Source: Paractinoplanes pyxinae (GTDB lineage Bacteria > Actinomycetota > Actinomycetes > Mycobacteriales > Micromonosporaceae). Taken from it: a stretch of DNA of 64,000 nucleotides. Both the position numbers and the translations under genes were made by a program. A model generated the notes under the pieces. The model was not told where the DNA came from and searched no databases. It was given only the letters and a program-made list of their open reading frames with translations. The stretch covers positions 1 through 64,000 of the forward strand of contig NZ_JAPNTZ010000002.1 of assembly GCF_026626335.1 (NCBI RefSeq), in the 5' to 3' direction. The number at the start of each line of letters is the position of its first letter. Position 1 is the first letter of the stretch. Below, one piece after another: positions 39,812-49,106 of this stretch.

Positions 39812-41430
39812 CAGTTGTCGAGGAACGTCCCGCCCCGCCCGCCGCCCCTCCGCCGCGGCCGGTGAACCGGCTGTGGGCTCTGCTGCGCAACTCGTGGCGG
39901 CAGCTCACCTCCATGCGTACGGCCCTGGTCCTGCTCTTCCTGCTGGCCGTCGCGGCCATCCCGGGCTCGGTGTTCCCGCAGCGCGCGGTCAACGCCGAAC
40001 GGGTCACGCAGTACTACCAGCAGCACCCCGACCTGGCGCCGGTGCTGGAACGGCTGGGCGGCTTCGAGGTCTACGCCTCGCCCTGGTTCGCCTCGATCTA
40101 CCTGCTGCTGTTCACGTCGCTGATCGGCTGTGTGGTGCCGCGGCTGATCGATCACGTGCGTGCGCTGCGGATGGCTCCGCCGGACGCGCCGAAGCGCATG
40201 GAACGGCTGCCGCAGCACGCGGAGGACCTGACTCGTACGGGCGCTCCCGACGAGGTCGCGAAGAGCCTGGCCGCCGGGCTGCGCCGCCGCCGCTTCCGGA
40301 CGAAGGTGCGCGAGCGCGAGGACGGCGTCTGGACGGTCTCGGCCGAGAAGGGCTTCCTCAAAGAGACCGGCAACCTGCTCTTCCACTTCTCGCTGCTGGC
40401 GGTGCTCATCGGGGTGGGGTTCGGGCACTGGTACGGCTGGCACGCCAACCGGTTGCTCGTCGGCGGTCCCGACCAGGGTTTCTGCAACACGCTGACGCAG
40501 TACGACGACTCGACGCTCGGCCCCCGGGTGCACCCGGCCGACCTGCCGATCTTCTGCCTGCAGCTGACCGACTTCGACGCCACCTTCCAGACCACCGGCC
40601 AGCCCAAGACCTTCCTGGCCACCGTGCAGGTCACCCAGGACAACGGCGCGGCCGAGACCCGCAAGTTCACGGTCAACGACCCGCTGCGGCTCGACGGCGC
40701 CAGCGTCTACCTGCTCGGCCACGGCTACGCGCCGATCCTGAAGTACACCGACCGCAACGGCGTCTCGCAGACCAAGGTGGTGCCGTTCCTGCCGATCGAC
40801 GCCATGCAGACCAGCGAGGGCGTCGCGCAGTTCCCCGACATCAACATCGACCCCAAGACCGACAAACGGGATCCGAACCTGCAGATGGGCTTCGAGGGCC
40901 GGTACCTGCCGACCGCGCCCACCGACGGCCGCGCCACCTCGGCCTTCCCGGCCGAGAACAACCCGATGCTCTACCTGACCGCCTACCGCGGCGACCTGGG
41001 CCTCGACGTCGGCACCCCGGGCTCGGTGTACTCGCTCGACCAGGGCCAGATCGCCACCGGCGAGCTCAAGAACGTCAGCGGCGCCCGCCCGCACGCGCTC
41101 AAGCTGGGCGACACGTGGACGCTGGACGACGGCACCAAGCTCGAGTTCGTCGGCACCCGGGAGTTCGCGACGCTGTCCATCCGGCACGACCCGGCTCAGG
41201 GGCTGCTGCTCGTGGGCGCGGTGGTCGGGCTGCTCGGCCTGATGCTGTCGCTGGCCGGGCACCGGCGCCGGGTGTGGTTCCGTGTCCGGCCAAATGCCGA
41301 CCTGCCGGGTTCCGCGGCGGCTCGCGGCGGTAGCGTGGTGACGGCCGGTGGCCTGCCGCGCACCGACTATCCGGGCTTCCCGGAAGAATTCAAGGCTGTG
41401 GTGAAGGCCGCCGAAGAAGGGACGCCCTGA
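39808..41430 (+). CDS. resB: ResB-like cytochrome c synthetase subunit
   Basis: 540 residues; a Pro-rich cytosolic start, three N-terminal transmembrane segments, a large extracellular loop (about 230-480) and a final membrane segment. ResB and CcsB form system II cytochrome c synthase, attaching haem to apocytochrome. GTG start overlaps ccdA; the end overlaps ccsB. The conserved core AVAAIPGSVFPQR marks the family. Confidence 0.92.
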   Translation: MTVVEERPAPPAAPPPRPVNRLWALLRNSWRQLTSMRTALVLLFLLAVAAIPGSVFPQRAVNAERVTQYYQQHPDLAPVLERLGGFEVYASPWFASIYLLLFTSLIGCVVPRLIDHVRALRMAPPDAPKRMERLPQHAEDLTRTGAPDEVAKSLAAGLRRRRFRTKVREREDGVWTVSAEKGFLKETGNLLFHFSLLAVLIGVGFGHWYGWHANRLLVGGPDQGFCNTLTQYDDSTLGPRVHPADLPIFCLQLTDFDATFQTTGQPKTFLATVQVTQDNGAAETRKFTVNDPLRLDGASVYLLGHGYAPILKYTDRNGVSQTKVVPFLPIDAMQTSEGVAQFPDINIDPKTDKRDPNLQMGFEGRYLPTAPTDGRATSAFPAENNPMLYLTAYRGDLGLDVGTPGSVYSLDQGQIATGELKNVSGARPHALKLGDTWTLDDGTKLEFVGTREFATLSIRHDPAQGLLLVGAVVGLLGLMLSLAGHRRRVWFRVRPNADLPGSAAARGGSVVTAGGLPRTDYPGFPEEFKAVVKAAEEGTP

Positions 41431-42410
41431 TGGCGGAGTTGTCGAATCAGTTGATGGCGGCGGCCGTCCTCGCGTACCTGTTCGCGATGGTCTGCTACGC
41501 CGGTGAGTACGCGTTCGGCAAGCGCAGCCGGGTCGGGCGCGCAGCCGTGCGGCCGGTCGAGGCGAAGCAGCTCGTCGGCGCGGGCGGTCCGGTCACCTCC
41601 GAGCCGCCGGTGGCCGACGATGCCCCGATTCCGCCGGCCAAGCGCGGCCGCGGCGAGCTGATCGGCATGATCGCGGTCGGCATCAACGTGCTCGCCGTGC
41701 TGTTGCACCTGGGCGGTCTGGTCACCCGCGGCGTCGCGGCCGACCGGATGCCGTGGGGCAACATGTACGAGTACATCCTGTCGACGACGTTCATCGCGTC
41801 GGCGGTGTGGATCGGCGTCGTGCTGCGCCGCCCGGCCGTCCGCCACCTGGGCCTGTTCGCCTCGCTGGCGCTGGTCGTGATGCTGGGCGCGGCCTCCATG
41901 GTCGCCTACACGCCGGTCGGCCCGCTGGTGCCGGCGCTCAACTCGTACTGGTTCGTCATCCACGTCTCGACGATCATCATCGGCTCCGGCATCTTCCTGA
42001 TCGGCGCCGTGCCGGCCGCGATGTTCCTCATCCGCAACGGGTACGACGAGGGCAAGCGCCGGTTCCCGTACACGCTGGGCAAGCACGTGCCGGCCGCGGT
42101 GACGCTCGAGCGGCTGACCTTCCGGCTGCACGCCTTCGCCTTCCCGCTGTTCACCTTCGGCGCGCTGATCGCGGGCCCGATCTGGGCCGAGGCGTCCTGG
42201 GGCCGCTACTGGGGCTGGGACCCGAAAGAGGTCTGGGCGTTCATCTCGTGGGTCGTCTACGCCGGCTACCTGCACGCCCGGGCCACGCCCAGCGTCAAGC
42301 GCACGGTGGCGACCTGGATCGCACTGCTCGGCTTCGTGACCATGCTGATGAACCTGTTCGGCGTGAACCTGTTCTTCGAGGGCCTGCACTCGTACGCCAA
42401 CGCGGGTTAG
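41430..42410 (+). CDS. ccsB: CcsB/CcsA-type haem-handling cytochrome c synthase
   Basis: 326 residues, about eight transmembrane segments. The tryptophan-rich haem-binding motif is WGRYWGWDPKEVWAFISW, with conserved His residues outside. It works with ResB to pass haem and ligate it to cytochrome c. This closes the hemL-to-ccsB run. It overlaps the convergent secreted-protein gene by 4 bases. Confidence 0.95.
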   Translation: MAELSNQLMAAAVLAYLFAMVCYAGEYAFGKRSRVGRAAVRPVEAKQLVGAGGPVTSEPPVADDAPIPPAKRGRGELIGMIAVGINVLAVLLHLGGLVTRGVAADRMPWGNMYEYILSTTFIASAVWIGVVLRRPAVRHLGLFASLALVVMLGAASMVAYTPVGPLVPALNSYWFVIHVSTIIIGSGIFLIGAVPAAMFLIRNGYDEGKRRFPYTLGKHVPAAVTLERLTFRLHAFAFPLFTFGALIAGPIWAEASWGRYWGWDPKEVWAFISWVVYAGYLHARATPSVKRTVATWIALLGFVTMLMNLFGVNLFFEGLHSYANAG

Positions 42411-43321
42411 CCCTTGTCCGAGCCGCAGTCGCCGGCCGTCCAGGTGTCGTAGCGGGTCAGCCAGTCCAGGCAGAAGCCGCCGTTGAGCCGGCGCTGGGCC
42501 GGGTCGGTCCCGGTCAGCGTGGGCACGTCCTCGCGCCACAGCTTGGCCTCGCCGCCTTCGCCGGGCCGCAGCCGTACGTTGTCCACCATCACGGGCGGGA
42601 CGTCGATCAGTCCGGGCTTGCCCGCGTCGACGTGCACCTCGACGTACTGCTCGACGGTGGCGGTGCGGCCGATCGGCAGGAGCTGGGCGGTGAGCAGGTT
42701 CCACCGGTCGCCCCACCACAGCCAGGCGCTCCACAGCCCGCTCGGGTCGGAGTGCAGGTCGATCCAGATCTTGTCGCCCGGCTTCACCGCGTACTGGCCG
42801 TAGAACTGCCAGGTCTTGGTGTTGGTGTTGAACGTGTAGATCTGCTGGCGGCCCGGCCCGGCCCAGCCGGTCTCGGCCCAGCCGGCCTCGAGCCAGGCGA
42901 TGTTGCCGCGGCCCATGTTCCGCTTGGCCATGAAGCGGCCGGCCACGAAGTCGTACGAGCGGGCGCGGACCGAGCCGTCCACGACTGACATGCGGCCGGA
43001 CACCCCGGCCCATTCGCCGCTCGTGTTGGCCCCCAGGTGGTGGTAGCCACTGGGGGTGACGCCGCCCTGGCCGCGCCCGGAGAGCCGTACGCCCGATTCC
43101 AGAATGTGACCTGTGGCACGGCACGCTCCCGGCGCCTGCGGCCCGGCCCGTCCGGCCGGCGCCCGGGTCGAGGCCCGAGCCGGTGCGCAGGCCGGCAGCC
43201 GTTTCGTCGCCGACGACCCGGAACTATCGATCTGAGCTGCGGAAACAGTCGGCATGAGGCCGGTCAGGCCGGCGGCCAGAGCGGCCATCGCGCACCACAG
43301 CGCCACTTTCCGGACCTTCAC
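42407..43321 (-). CDS. Secreted protein of unknown function
   Basis: About 304 residues. A signal peptide (VALWCAMAALAAGLTGLMPTVSA) is followed by a Ser/Ala/Arg/Pro-rich linker and a beta-rich domain (about 85-290) containing several Trp residues (LWSAWLWWGDRWN) and two probable disulfide cysteines. It may bind or cut carbohydrate, but I do not recognise the family. GTG 43321 is preferred for the GAGG just before it. It is convergent with ccsB (4-base overlap). Confidence 0.75.
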   Translation of the reverse strand: MKVRKVALWCAMAALAAGLTGLMPTVSAAQIDSSGSSATKRLPACAPARASTRAPAGRAGPQAPGACRATGHILESGVRLSGRGQGGVTPSGYHHLGANTSGEWAGVSGRMSVVDGSVRARSYDFVAGRFMAKRNMGRGNIAWLEAGWAETGWAGPGRQQIYTFNTNTKTWQFYGQYAVKPGDKIWIDLHSDPSGLWSAWLWWGDRWNLLTAQLLPIGRTATVEQYVEVHVDAGKPGLIDVPPVMVDNVRLRPGEGGEAKLWREDVPTLTGTDPAQRRLNGGFCLDWLTRYDTWTAGDCGSDKG

Positions 43322-43436
43322 CTGCACCTCGCCTGCTGTCACGGATCAATCGCCCACTCAACGCGTATCGGACAGCGTGAGTGACGGTGATCGCCCGCGC
43401 GCGGAACTGTCGGACCCGTGCGCGAGACTTGGTGTC

Positions 43437-44897
43437 ATGGCGCCTCGTGGATTCCCCTACCAAGATCTGCAGAGCTTCTTGGACGCCCTCGAGGCGGCCG
43501 GTGAGCTGCGCCGGGTGACCGTCCCGGTCGACCCGACGCTCGAGATCAGCGAGGTGGTGACCCGCACGGTTCGCGAGGGTGGGCCGGCGCTGCTGTTCGA
43601 GCGACCGACCCGGGGCTCGATGCCGCTGGCGATCAACCTCTTCGGCACCGAGAAGCGGATGGCGATGGCCCTCGGGGTCGAAAAACTCGACGATGTGGGC
43701 GACCGCATCGGGGGGATGATCAAGCCGGAGCTCCCGGTCGGCTGGTCCGGCATCCGCGAGGGCCTGGGCAAGGTGCTGCAGCTGAAGTCGCTGCCGCCGC
43801 GCAAGGTGAAGACCGCCCCCTGCCAAGAGGTGGTGCTCAAGGGTGACGAGGTCGACCTCGGCCTGCTGCCCGGCCTGCAGGTGTGGCCCGGTGACGGCGG
43901 CATCTTCCACAACTTCGGCCTCACCCACACCAAGCACCCTGAGACGGGCAAGCGCAACCTCGGGCTCTATCGGCTGCAGCAGCATTCGAAGAACACGCTG
44001 GGCATGCACTGGCAGATCCACAAAGACTCGACGGCCCACCACGCCGTGGCCGAACGCCTCGGTCAGCGCCTGCCGGTGGCCATCGCGATCGGCTGCGACC
44101 CGGTGGTCAGCTACTCGGCCAGCGCTCCGCTGCCCTCCGACATCGACGAATACCTGTTCGCGGGCTTCCTGCGCGGCGAGCGGGTCGAGATGGTCGACTG
44201 CCTCACCGTGCCGCTGCAGGTGCCGGCCGAGGCCCAGATCATCCTCGAGGGCTATCTCGAGCCCGGCGAGCGCCTGCCCGAGGGCCCGTTCGGCGACCAC
44301 ACCGGCTTCTACACCCCGATCGAGCCGTTCCCGGTGCTGCACATCGAGTGCATGACCATGCGGAAGAAGCCGATCTACCACTCGATCATCACGTCGCAGC
44401 CCCCGCAGGAGGATCACGGCCTGGGCAAGGCGACCGAGCGCATCTTCCGGCCGCTGCTCAAGATGATGATCCCCGACATCGTCGACTACGACCTGCCGTC
44501 GGCCGGCGTCTTCCACAACTGCGCGATCGTCTCGATCCGCAAGCGCTATCCCAAGCACGCGCAGAAGGTCATGAACGCCGTCTGGGGCGCCCACTCGATG
44601 GCCTTCACCAAGCTGATCGTGATCGTCGACGAGGACTGCGACGTCCACGACTACAACGAGGTCGCCTTCCGCGCGCTCGGCAACGTCGACTACAGCCGCG
44701 ACCTGCTGCTCACCGAGGGCCCCGTCGACCACCTCGACCACGCGTCCTACCAGCAGTTCTGGGGTGGCAAGGCGGGCATCGACGCCACCCGTAAGCTGCC
44801 TTCCGAGGGCTACTCACGAGGCTGGCCCGAAGCGATGGCGATGTCGCCCGAGGTGATCAGCCTGGTCGACAAGCGCTGGAAGGAGTACGGCTTATGA
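43437..44897 (+). CDS. mqnL: UbiD-family decarboxylase, menaquinone MqnL-like
   Basis: 486 residues with the UbiD signature GIFHNFGLTHTKHP and the catalytic Glu region RLPEGPFGDHTGFY. UbiD enzymes need prenylated FMN made by a UbiX protein, encoded at 47519. With the MqnP gene next to it (4-base overlap), it fits the futalosine menaquinone pathway, in which MqnL removes carboxylate from the prenylated naphthoate. ATG 43437 (MAPRGFPYQD). Confidence 0.9.
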   Translation: MAPRGFPYQDLQSFLDALEAAGELRRVTVPVDPTLEISEVVTRTVREGGPALLFERPTRGSMPLAINLFGTEKRMAMALGVEKLDDVGDRIGGMIKPELPVGWSGIREGLGKVLQLKSLPPRKVKTAPCQEVVLKGDEVDLGLLPGLQVWPGDGGIFHNFGLTHTKHPETGKRNLGLYRLQQHSKNTLGMHWQIHKDSTAHHAVAERLGQRLPVAIAIGCDPVVSYSASAPLPSDIDEYLFAGFLRGERVEMVDCLTVPLQVPAEAQIILEGYLEPGERLPEGPFGDHTGFYTPIEPFPVLHIECMTMRKKPIYHSIITSQPPQEDHGLGKATERIFRPLLKMMIPDIVDYDLPSAGVFHNCAIVSIRKRYPKHAQKVMNAVWGAHSMAFTKLIVIVDEDCDVHDYNEVAFRALGNVDYSRDLLLTEGPVDHLDHASYQQFWGGKAGIDATRKLPSEGYSRGWPEAMAMSPEVISLVDKRWKEYGL

Positions 44898-45790
44898 CGG
44901 CGGTCGCGGCGGTCCCCGAGAAACCGGGCAAGGTCAAGGCGTTCCTGCGCCTGGTGGCCATCGAGCACTCGGTCTTCGCGCTCCCGTTCGCCTACCTCTC
45001 GGCGGCGGTCGCGCTCGACCGGCTCGGCACGGGCGTCCACTGGGTCGACCTGCTTCTGGTGACGGTGGCCATGGTGTCGGGCCGCACCTTCGCCATGGCG
45101 GCCAACCGCATCCTCGACCGCAAGATCGACGCGCTGAATCCGCGTACGCGGAACCGGGAACTCGTCACCGGCGCCGTCTCGCTGCGGACGGCCTGGACCG
45201 GTGCCGCGATCTCGCTGGTCGTGCTCTTCGTGGCGGCCGGCCTGCTCAACCCGCTCTGCCTGGTGCTGTCGCCGCTCGCCGTGATTCCGCTGGTCGTCTA
45301 TCCGTACGCGAAGAGGTTCACCAACTTCCCGCACTACGTGCTGGCCCTGGCCCAGGCTGTGGCCCCGGTCGGGGCCTGGCTCGCGATGACCGGCCCGTTC
45401 GACGGGTCGGGCCCGGCCTGGCTGCTGGGTGTCGCCGTCGGCCTGTGGATCGGCGGGTTCGACATCATCTACGCCTGCCAGGACGTCGAGGTCGACCGGC
45501 AGATCGGCGTGCACTCCACCCCGGCCCGGTTCGGCGTGCGCACGGCGCTGCACATCTCCACCGTGACCCATGTCGTGACGTTCGCGCTGTTCGTCTGGTT
45601 CGGCGCCGTGGTCGGCCTGGGCTGGCTGTGGTGGATCGGCCTGGCGCTGACCGCGGTGGCCTTCGTCTACCAGCACATCGTCGTCACCCCGAACGACCTG
45701 TCCAAGGTCAACCGGGCCTTCTTCACGGCCAACGGCTTCGTGGGCATCGCGCTGTTCCTGTTCGCGCTGCTCGACCTGCTCCTGCTGTAA
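44894..45790 (+). CDS. mqnP: UbiA-family prenyltransferase, MqnP-like
   Basis: 298 residues, eight or nine transmembrane segments. Aspartate-rich motifs NRILDRKID and DIIYACQDVEVD bind Mg-diphosphate. It attaches the isoprenoid tail to the dihydroxynaphthoate of the futalosine pathway. ATGA overlap with mqnL. The sigma factor gene starts 31 bases after it. Confidence 0.9.
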   Translation: MTAVAAVPEKPGKVKAFLRLVAIEHSVFALPFAYLSAAVALDRLGTGVHWVDLLLVTVAMVSGRTFAMAANRILDRKIDALNPRTRNRELVTGAVSLRTAWTGAAISLVVLFVAAGLLNPLCLVLSPLAVIPLVVYPYAKRFTNFPHYVLALAQAVAPVGAWLAMTGPFDGSGPAWLLGVAVGLWIGGFDIIYACQDVEVDRQIGVHSTPARFGVRTALHISTVTHVVTFALFVWFGAVVGLGWLWWIGLALTAVAFVYQHIVVTPNDLSKVNRAFFTANGFVGIALFLFALLDLLLL

Positions 45791-45821
45791 CCGTTCGCGC
45801 AGCGATCTCCGTCTAACCCCC

Positions 45822-46346
45822 GTGAGCGACAAAGAAGCCGAGTTCCGCGAGTTCGTCGGCACGCAGATGGAGGCGCTGCGGGGGCTCGCCTACCTGACGT
45901 GCGGCGACTGGCAGGTGGCGGAAGATGCCGTGCTCGGCGCTCTGGCCCGCCTCTACGTGAAGTGGGGGCGGGTCGAGAATCCGCAGGCGTACGCGCGCAG
46001 CGCCGTGGTGCGCGCGGCCATCGACGAGACGCGAAGACCGTGGTGGCGGCGCGAGCAGTCACATGGCGACGCGCTGCCCGAGGTGATGGCGCCCGACGAG
46101 ATTCTGAACGTCGACGACCGGGTGCATCTGCGACAGGCATTGCTGCAGGTGCCGGTGAAGCACCGGGCAGTGCTCGTGCTGCGCTTCCTGGAAGGGCTCA
46201 GCGTGCCGCAGACGGCGGCGGCGCTGCGCTGCCCGGAGGGCACGGTCAAGGCGTACACGTCCCGTGGCCTCGACACCCTGCGGCGGATCCTCGGCGCCGG
46301 CCTGAGCATCGACGAGCGCGTGGAGGCCCGTCATGAAGCTGTCTGA
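45822..46346 (+). CDS. SigE-family ECF sigma factor
   Basis: 174 residues. Sigma region 2 (LRGLAYLTCGDWQVAEDAV) and region 4 (LSVPQTAAALRCPEGTVKAYTSRG) are complete. The SigE family of actinobacteria works with membrane anti-sigma proteins. It overlaps the following membrane gene by 14 bases. It sits between menaquinone genes mqnP and mqnM; the target regulon is unknown. Confidence 0.88.
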   Translation: MSDKEAEFREFVGTQMEALRGLAYLTCGDWQVAEDAVLGALARLYVKWGRVENPQAYARSAVVRAAIDETRRPWWRREQSHGDALPEVMAPDEILNVDDRVHLRQALLQVPVKHRAVLVLRFLEGLSVPQTAAALRCPEGTVKAYTSRGLDTLRRILGAGLSIDERVEARHEAV

Positions 46347-47463
46347 CCTGCTCGAGACGGCCCGCGAGGACGCGCCGGCCGCGCGCTACACCGTCGACGA
46401 CGTCGTGGCAGCGGGCCGCCGGCGCAAACGGCGACGGAACACCGGCTGGGCCATCGCGGCCCTGCTGGCCGTCTTCGCGGCGATCGGGGTGCCGCAACTG
46501 GTCGCCCGGCCGTCGGTCCCACCGGCCACCCCGCCCCCACCCCGGTCCGGATCCCTCGACCTGCTTTTTTCGGGCTACCGGAGCGGAGACCTGCGCGTCG
46601 GCGATCCGGAATGGGTGAGCCTCACCAACCAGCTCGCCTCGATCGGCCGGGAGGTGTCGCCGGGCGTGTACCGGTCCGTCGGCCGGATCGCCTTCTATCC
46701 CGCCGGGTCCCTGGCGCAGACCTCCTGGTTGGGTGGCCCGATGGAGCCGGCCGGCGTCATCAACGGCCACGCGGCCAACTTCATCACGGTGAGCCGCAAC
46801 GCGCTGGTCAAGGACACCAGCTTGCTCACCTGGAAAAATGCCGACGGTTCGATGGTCCTCATGGCGGCGCACGAGAATCGCCTCAGCCGGGCGGAGATGG
46901 TGCGGCTGGCCACCGCCTTCCGCGTGACCGCACCGCGCCCGGCCCGGCTGCCCTTCGCCATCTCGTGGATGCCGCCCACCATGCGACTGGTCGCGGTCGA
47001 CGTCAGCCGGCCCGAAGCCGCCACGGCGTTGGTGACGCCCGCGCGGGACGGCATCGGCTTCGAGCTCGAACCGGTCTATGAACAGGCGGCGTTCGTCGAC
47101 GCCTGGTCCGACCCGGCCCTGAACTCGGCGCCGCGCCCGATCGGCTTGTCGTTCCCGCGGAGCACTCCAGGCAAGGCCTCGGCCCCGAGCGGCGGCATCG
47201 TGATCGGCGTCCAGCGCGGCTTCGTGCCCGGAACCGGGCCCACGCCCGACTGTGCGGAGTTCACCCTGCAGTTCCATGCCAGGCAGTGCGTGGCGGCACC
47301 GGACGCGACGAGCAACGTGGTGGCCCGGGCCGGCTACGACGTGCCGGTGGCCGACCTCGAGCGAGTGGCCACGGCGGCCCGGACCGTAGGCGTCATCAAC
47401 GATCCCGAGACGTGGCCGACCGCGCGGGAGGCCCTGCCCGCCTCGGCCTGGGTCGAGCGGTGA
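46333..47463 (+). CDS. Membrane protein, probable anti-sigma factor
   Basis: 376 residues. A short basic cytosolic N-terminus (MKLSDLLETARE, RRRKRRRN) precedes one transmembrane segment (about 37-58) and an extracellular domain of about 315 residues. It lacks a zinc finger. Its 14-base overlap with the SigE-family gene and its topology indicate a cognate anti-sigma; the extracellular part is probably a sensor. Confidence 0.8.
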   Translation: MKLSDLLETAREDAPAARYTVDDVVAAGRRRKRRRNTGWAIAALLAVFAAIGVPQLVARPSVPPATPPPPRSGSLDLLFSGYRSGDLRVGDPEWVSLTNQLASIGREVSPGVYRSVGRIAFYPAGSLAQTSWLGGPMEPAGVINGHAANFITVSRNALVKDTSLLTWKNADGSMVLMAAHENRLSRAEMVRLATAFRVTAPRPARLPFAISWMPPTMRLVAVDVSRPEAATALVTPARDGIGFELEPVYEQAAFVDAWSDPALNSAPRPIGLSFPRSTPGKASAPSGGIVIGVQRGFVPGTGPTPDCAEFTLQFHARQCVAAPDATSNVVARAGYDVPVADLERVATAARTVGVINDPETWPTAREALPASAWVER

Positions 47464-47518
47464 GAGTCTTTCCCCACTTCGGCCCAGCTGTCGCGGGACC
47501 AGCGGGCACACTTGAGGC

Positions 47519-48157
47519 ATGCGTGAACCATGGGTCGTGGGGGTCTCGGGAGCTTCGGGGACGCCCTATGCCCGGGCTGTGCTGTCGGCGTTGTTCGACG
47601 CGGGGGAATCCGTCGATCTCGTCATCTCGAAGGCCGCGCGGCTGACGATCCTGGACGAGACCGGGTCCACTGTGCGGGACGCGCACTGGAAGGACGACGT
47701 CGCGGCGTGGCTCGGGCGGGAACTGGGCGACCTGACGTACTGGCCCGCGAGCGACCTGGCGGCCGGGCCCAGCAGTGGGTCGTACCCGGCCAAGGGCATG
47801 ATCGTGGTGCCGGCCAGCACGGCCGCCTGTGCGGGTATCGCGATTGGACTCAGCAAGGATCTGCTGCAGCGGGCGGCCGAGGTGAACCTCAAGGAACGTC
47901 GACGCACGGTGATCGTTCCTCGCGAGACGCCGGTGACGCGCAGTCACCTCGAGCACCTGATCGCGCTGCACGACGCCGGCGCGGTAGTTCTGCCTGCGAG
48001 CCCGGGCTTCTACGGCGCCGGGGCGCAGGCCACCGCACAACAACTCGTCGACTTCGTGGCGGGCAAGGCGCTGGACGCCCTGGACGTGCCGCACACGCTG
48101 CTGACCCGCTGGAAGGGTGAGCTGAACGCTCAGCGCAGCCCGTTGGGTGGGCCGTAA
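47519..48157 (+). CDS. mqnM: UbiX-like flavin prenyltransferase
   Basis: 212 residues, Rossmann-like flavodoxin fold. GVSGASGTPYARAVLSAL at the N-terminus and VVPASTAACAGIAIGLSKDL, then VPRETPVTRSHLEHL, are UbiX motifs. It makes prenyl-FMN for MqnL. It is separated from mqnP by the sigma pair, but on the same strand. The 3' end overlaps the BldC-like gene by 28 bases. Confidence 0.93.
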   Translation: MREPWVVGVSGASGTPYARAVLSALFDAGESVDLVISKAARLTILDETGSTVRDAHWKDDVAAWLGRELGDLTYWPASDLAAGPSSGSYPAKGMIVVPASTAACAGIAIGLSKDLLQRAAEVNLKERRRTVIVPRETPVTRSHLEHLIALHDAGAVVLPASPGFYGAGAQATAQQLVDFVAGKALDALDVPHTLLTRWKGELNAQRSPLGGP

Positions 48158-48405
48158 CCCATGCCCGGGTTGGTCGGGCCGGCGTTGCGGGGCCGGTTGG
48201 CGGCGTCGTCCTCGCGCATCTCCTCGACCACGCCGTCGCCCTCGAGCAGCGCGCGGACCTCGGATTCACGGAATCGGCGGTGGCCGCCGGGAGTGCGAAT
48301 GCTGCCGATGCGCCCGGCGGCGGCCCAGCGGGTCACCGTTTTCGGGTCGACGCGGAACAGCGCGGCCACCTCGCCTGGTGTGAGCAAGCGATCTCCAGTG
48401 TCCAC
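48130..48405 (-). CDS. BldC-like MerR-type DNA-binding protein
   Basis: 91 residues. The helix-turn-helix LTPGEVAALFRVDPKTVTRW and wing TPGGHRRFRESEVRALL match BldC, a developmental regulator of Streptomyces, but the C-terminal tail (acidic, then Gly/Pro-rich) is longer than in BldC (68 residues). GTG 48405 has a GAGGAGGGGG just upstream. It is divergent from the Lrp gene across 213 bases and convergent with mqnM, overlapping 28 bases. Confidence 0.85.
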   Translation of the reverse strand: MDTGDRLLTPGEVAALFRVDPKTVTRWAAAGRIGSIRTPGGHRRFRESEVRALLEGDGVVEEMREDDAANRPRNAGPTNPGMGYGPPNGLR

Positions 48406-48618
48406 AGCCCCCTCCTCGCGTCGGTCTTCTGGAGCGGCCGTGATCACGGTGAGTGTCGGCGTGCTCGATCGGGACGTAAAGCCATTAGAGCATTGCCCCG
48501 GAACCGAGTCCCTGGAATGCGGAAAAAGCCCTAATTGCGACAGTGATCGTTATCCTGCCGCCGTTTACGCTGCTACCGGGCGTGAGTGACGAAGTGCCAC
48601 CCGTTTAGGGTCATCGAC
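48406..48618. other. Divergent intergenic region between BldC-like and Lrp genes
   Basis: It holds promoters for both flanking regulators, presumably, but I find no clear operator. The stretch 48525-48570 is less GC-rich (AATTGCGACAGTGATC). No credible gene was seen. Confidence 0.35.
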
Positions 48619-49068
48619 ATGGACTCCATCGACCTCCGGCTGATCGAGCTGCTACGAGAGAACGCCCGCTCCTCGTACGCCGAGCTCGCGCGCAAGGTCG
48701 GGCTCTCCGCGCCGGCCGTGCACGAGCGGGTCGGCAAGCTCGAGACGGCCGGCACGATCCGGGGCTACCGCGCCGAGGTCGACTACGACGCGCTGGGCCT
48801 GGGCGTCACCGCGCTGATCGGCATCATCGAGGACTCCGGGGCCGACACCGACGACGTGCTCACCGCGCTGCGGGCGATGCCCGAGGTGGAGAGCTGCTAC
48901 TTCATGGCGGGCGTGGAGTCTTATCAATTGACCGTACGGGTCGGCACGATAGCCGAGCTCGAACAGCTCATCGTCCGCGTCAACCGGACGCCGGGCGTGG
49001 CCTCCACGCGTACGGCAATCGCTCTTTCGACGAAGTGGGAGAACCGGCCGCAGCCCAACCTCGGCTGA
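48619..49068 (+). CDS. Lrp/AsnC-family regulator
   Basis: 149 residues. The N-terminal helix-turn-helix (YAELARKVGLSAPAVHERVGKL) is followed by the RAM ligand-binding domain (GLGVTALIGII, MAGVESYQLTVRVG). In Streptomyces a gene of this family lies between the UbiX-type gene and mqnE, matching this neighbourhood. It may sense an amino acid. ATG 48619 (MDSIDLRLIELL) is chosen; ATG 48586 is an upstream in-frame alternative. Confidence 0.88.
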   Translation: MDSIDLRLIELLRENARSSYAELARKVGLSAPAVHERVGKLETAGTIRGYRAEVDYDALGLGVTALIGIIEDSGADTDDVLTALRAMPEVESCYFMAGVESYQLTVRVGTIAELEQLIVRVNRTPGVASTRTAIALSTKWENRPQPNLG

Positions 49069-49106
49069 GCACCACGCCGCGGCCCCCTCAGCGCCCCTCT
49101 CCGCCG

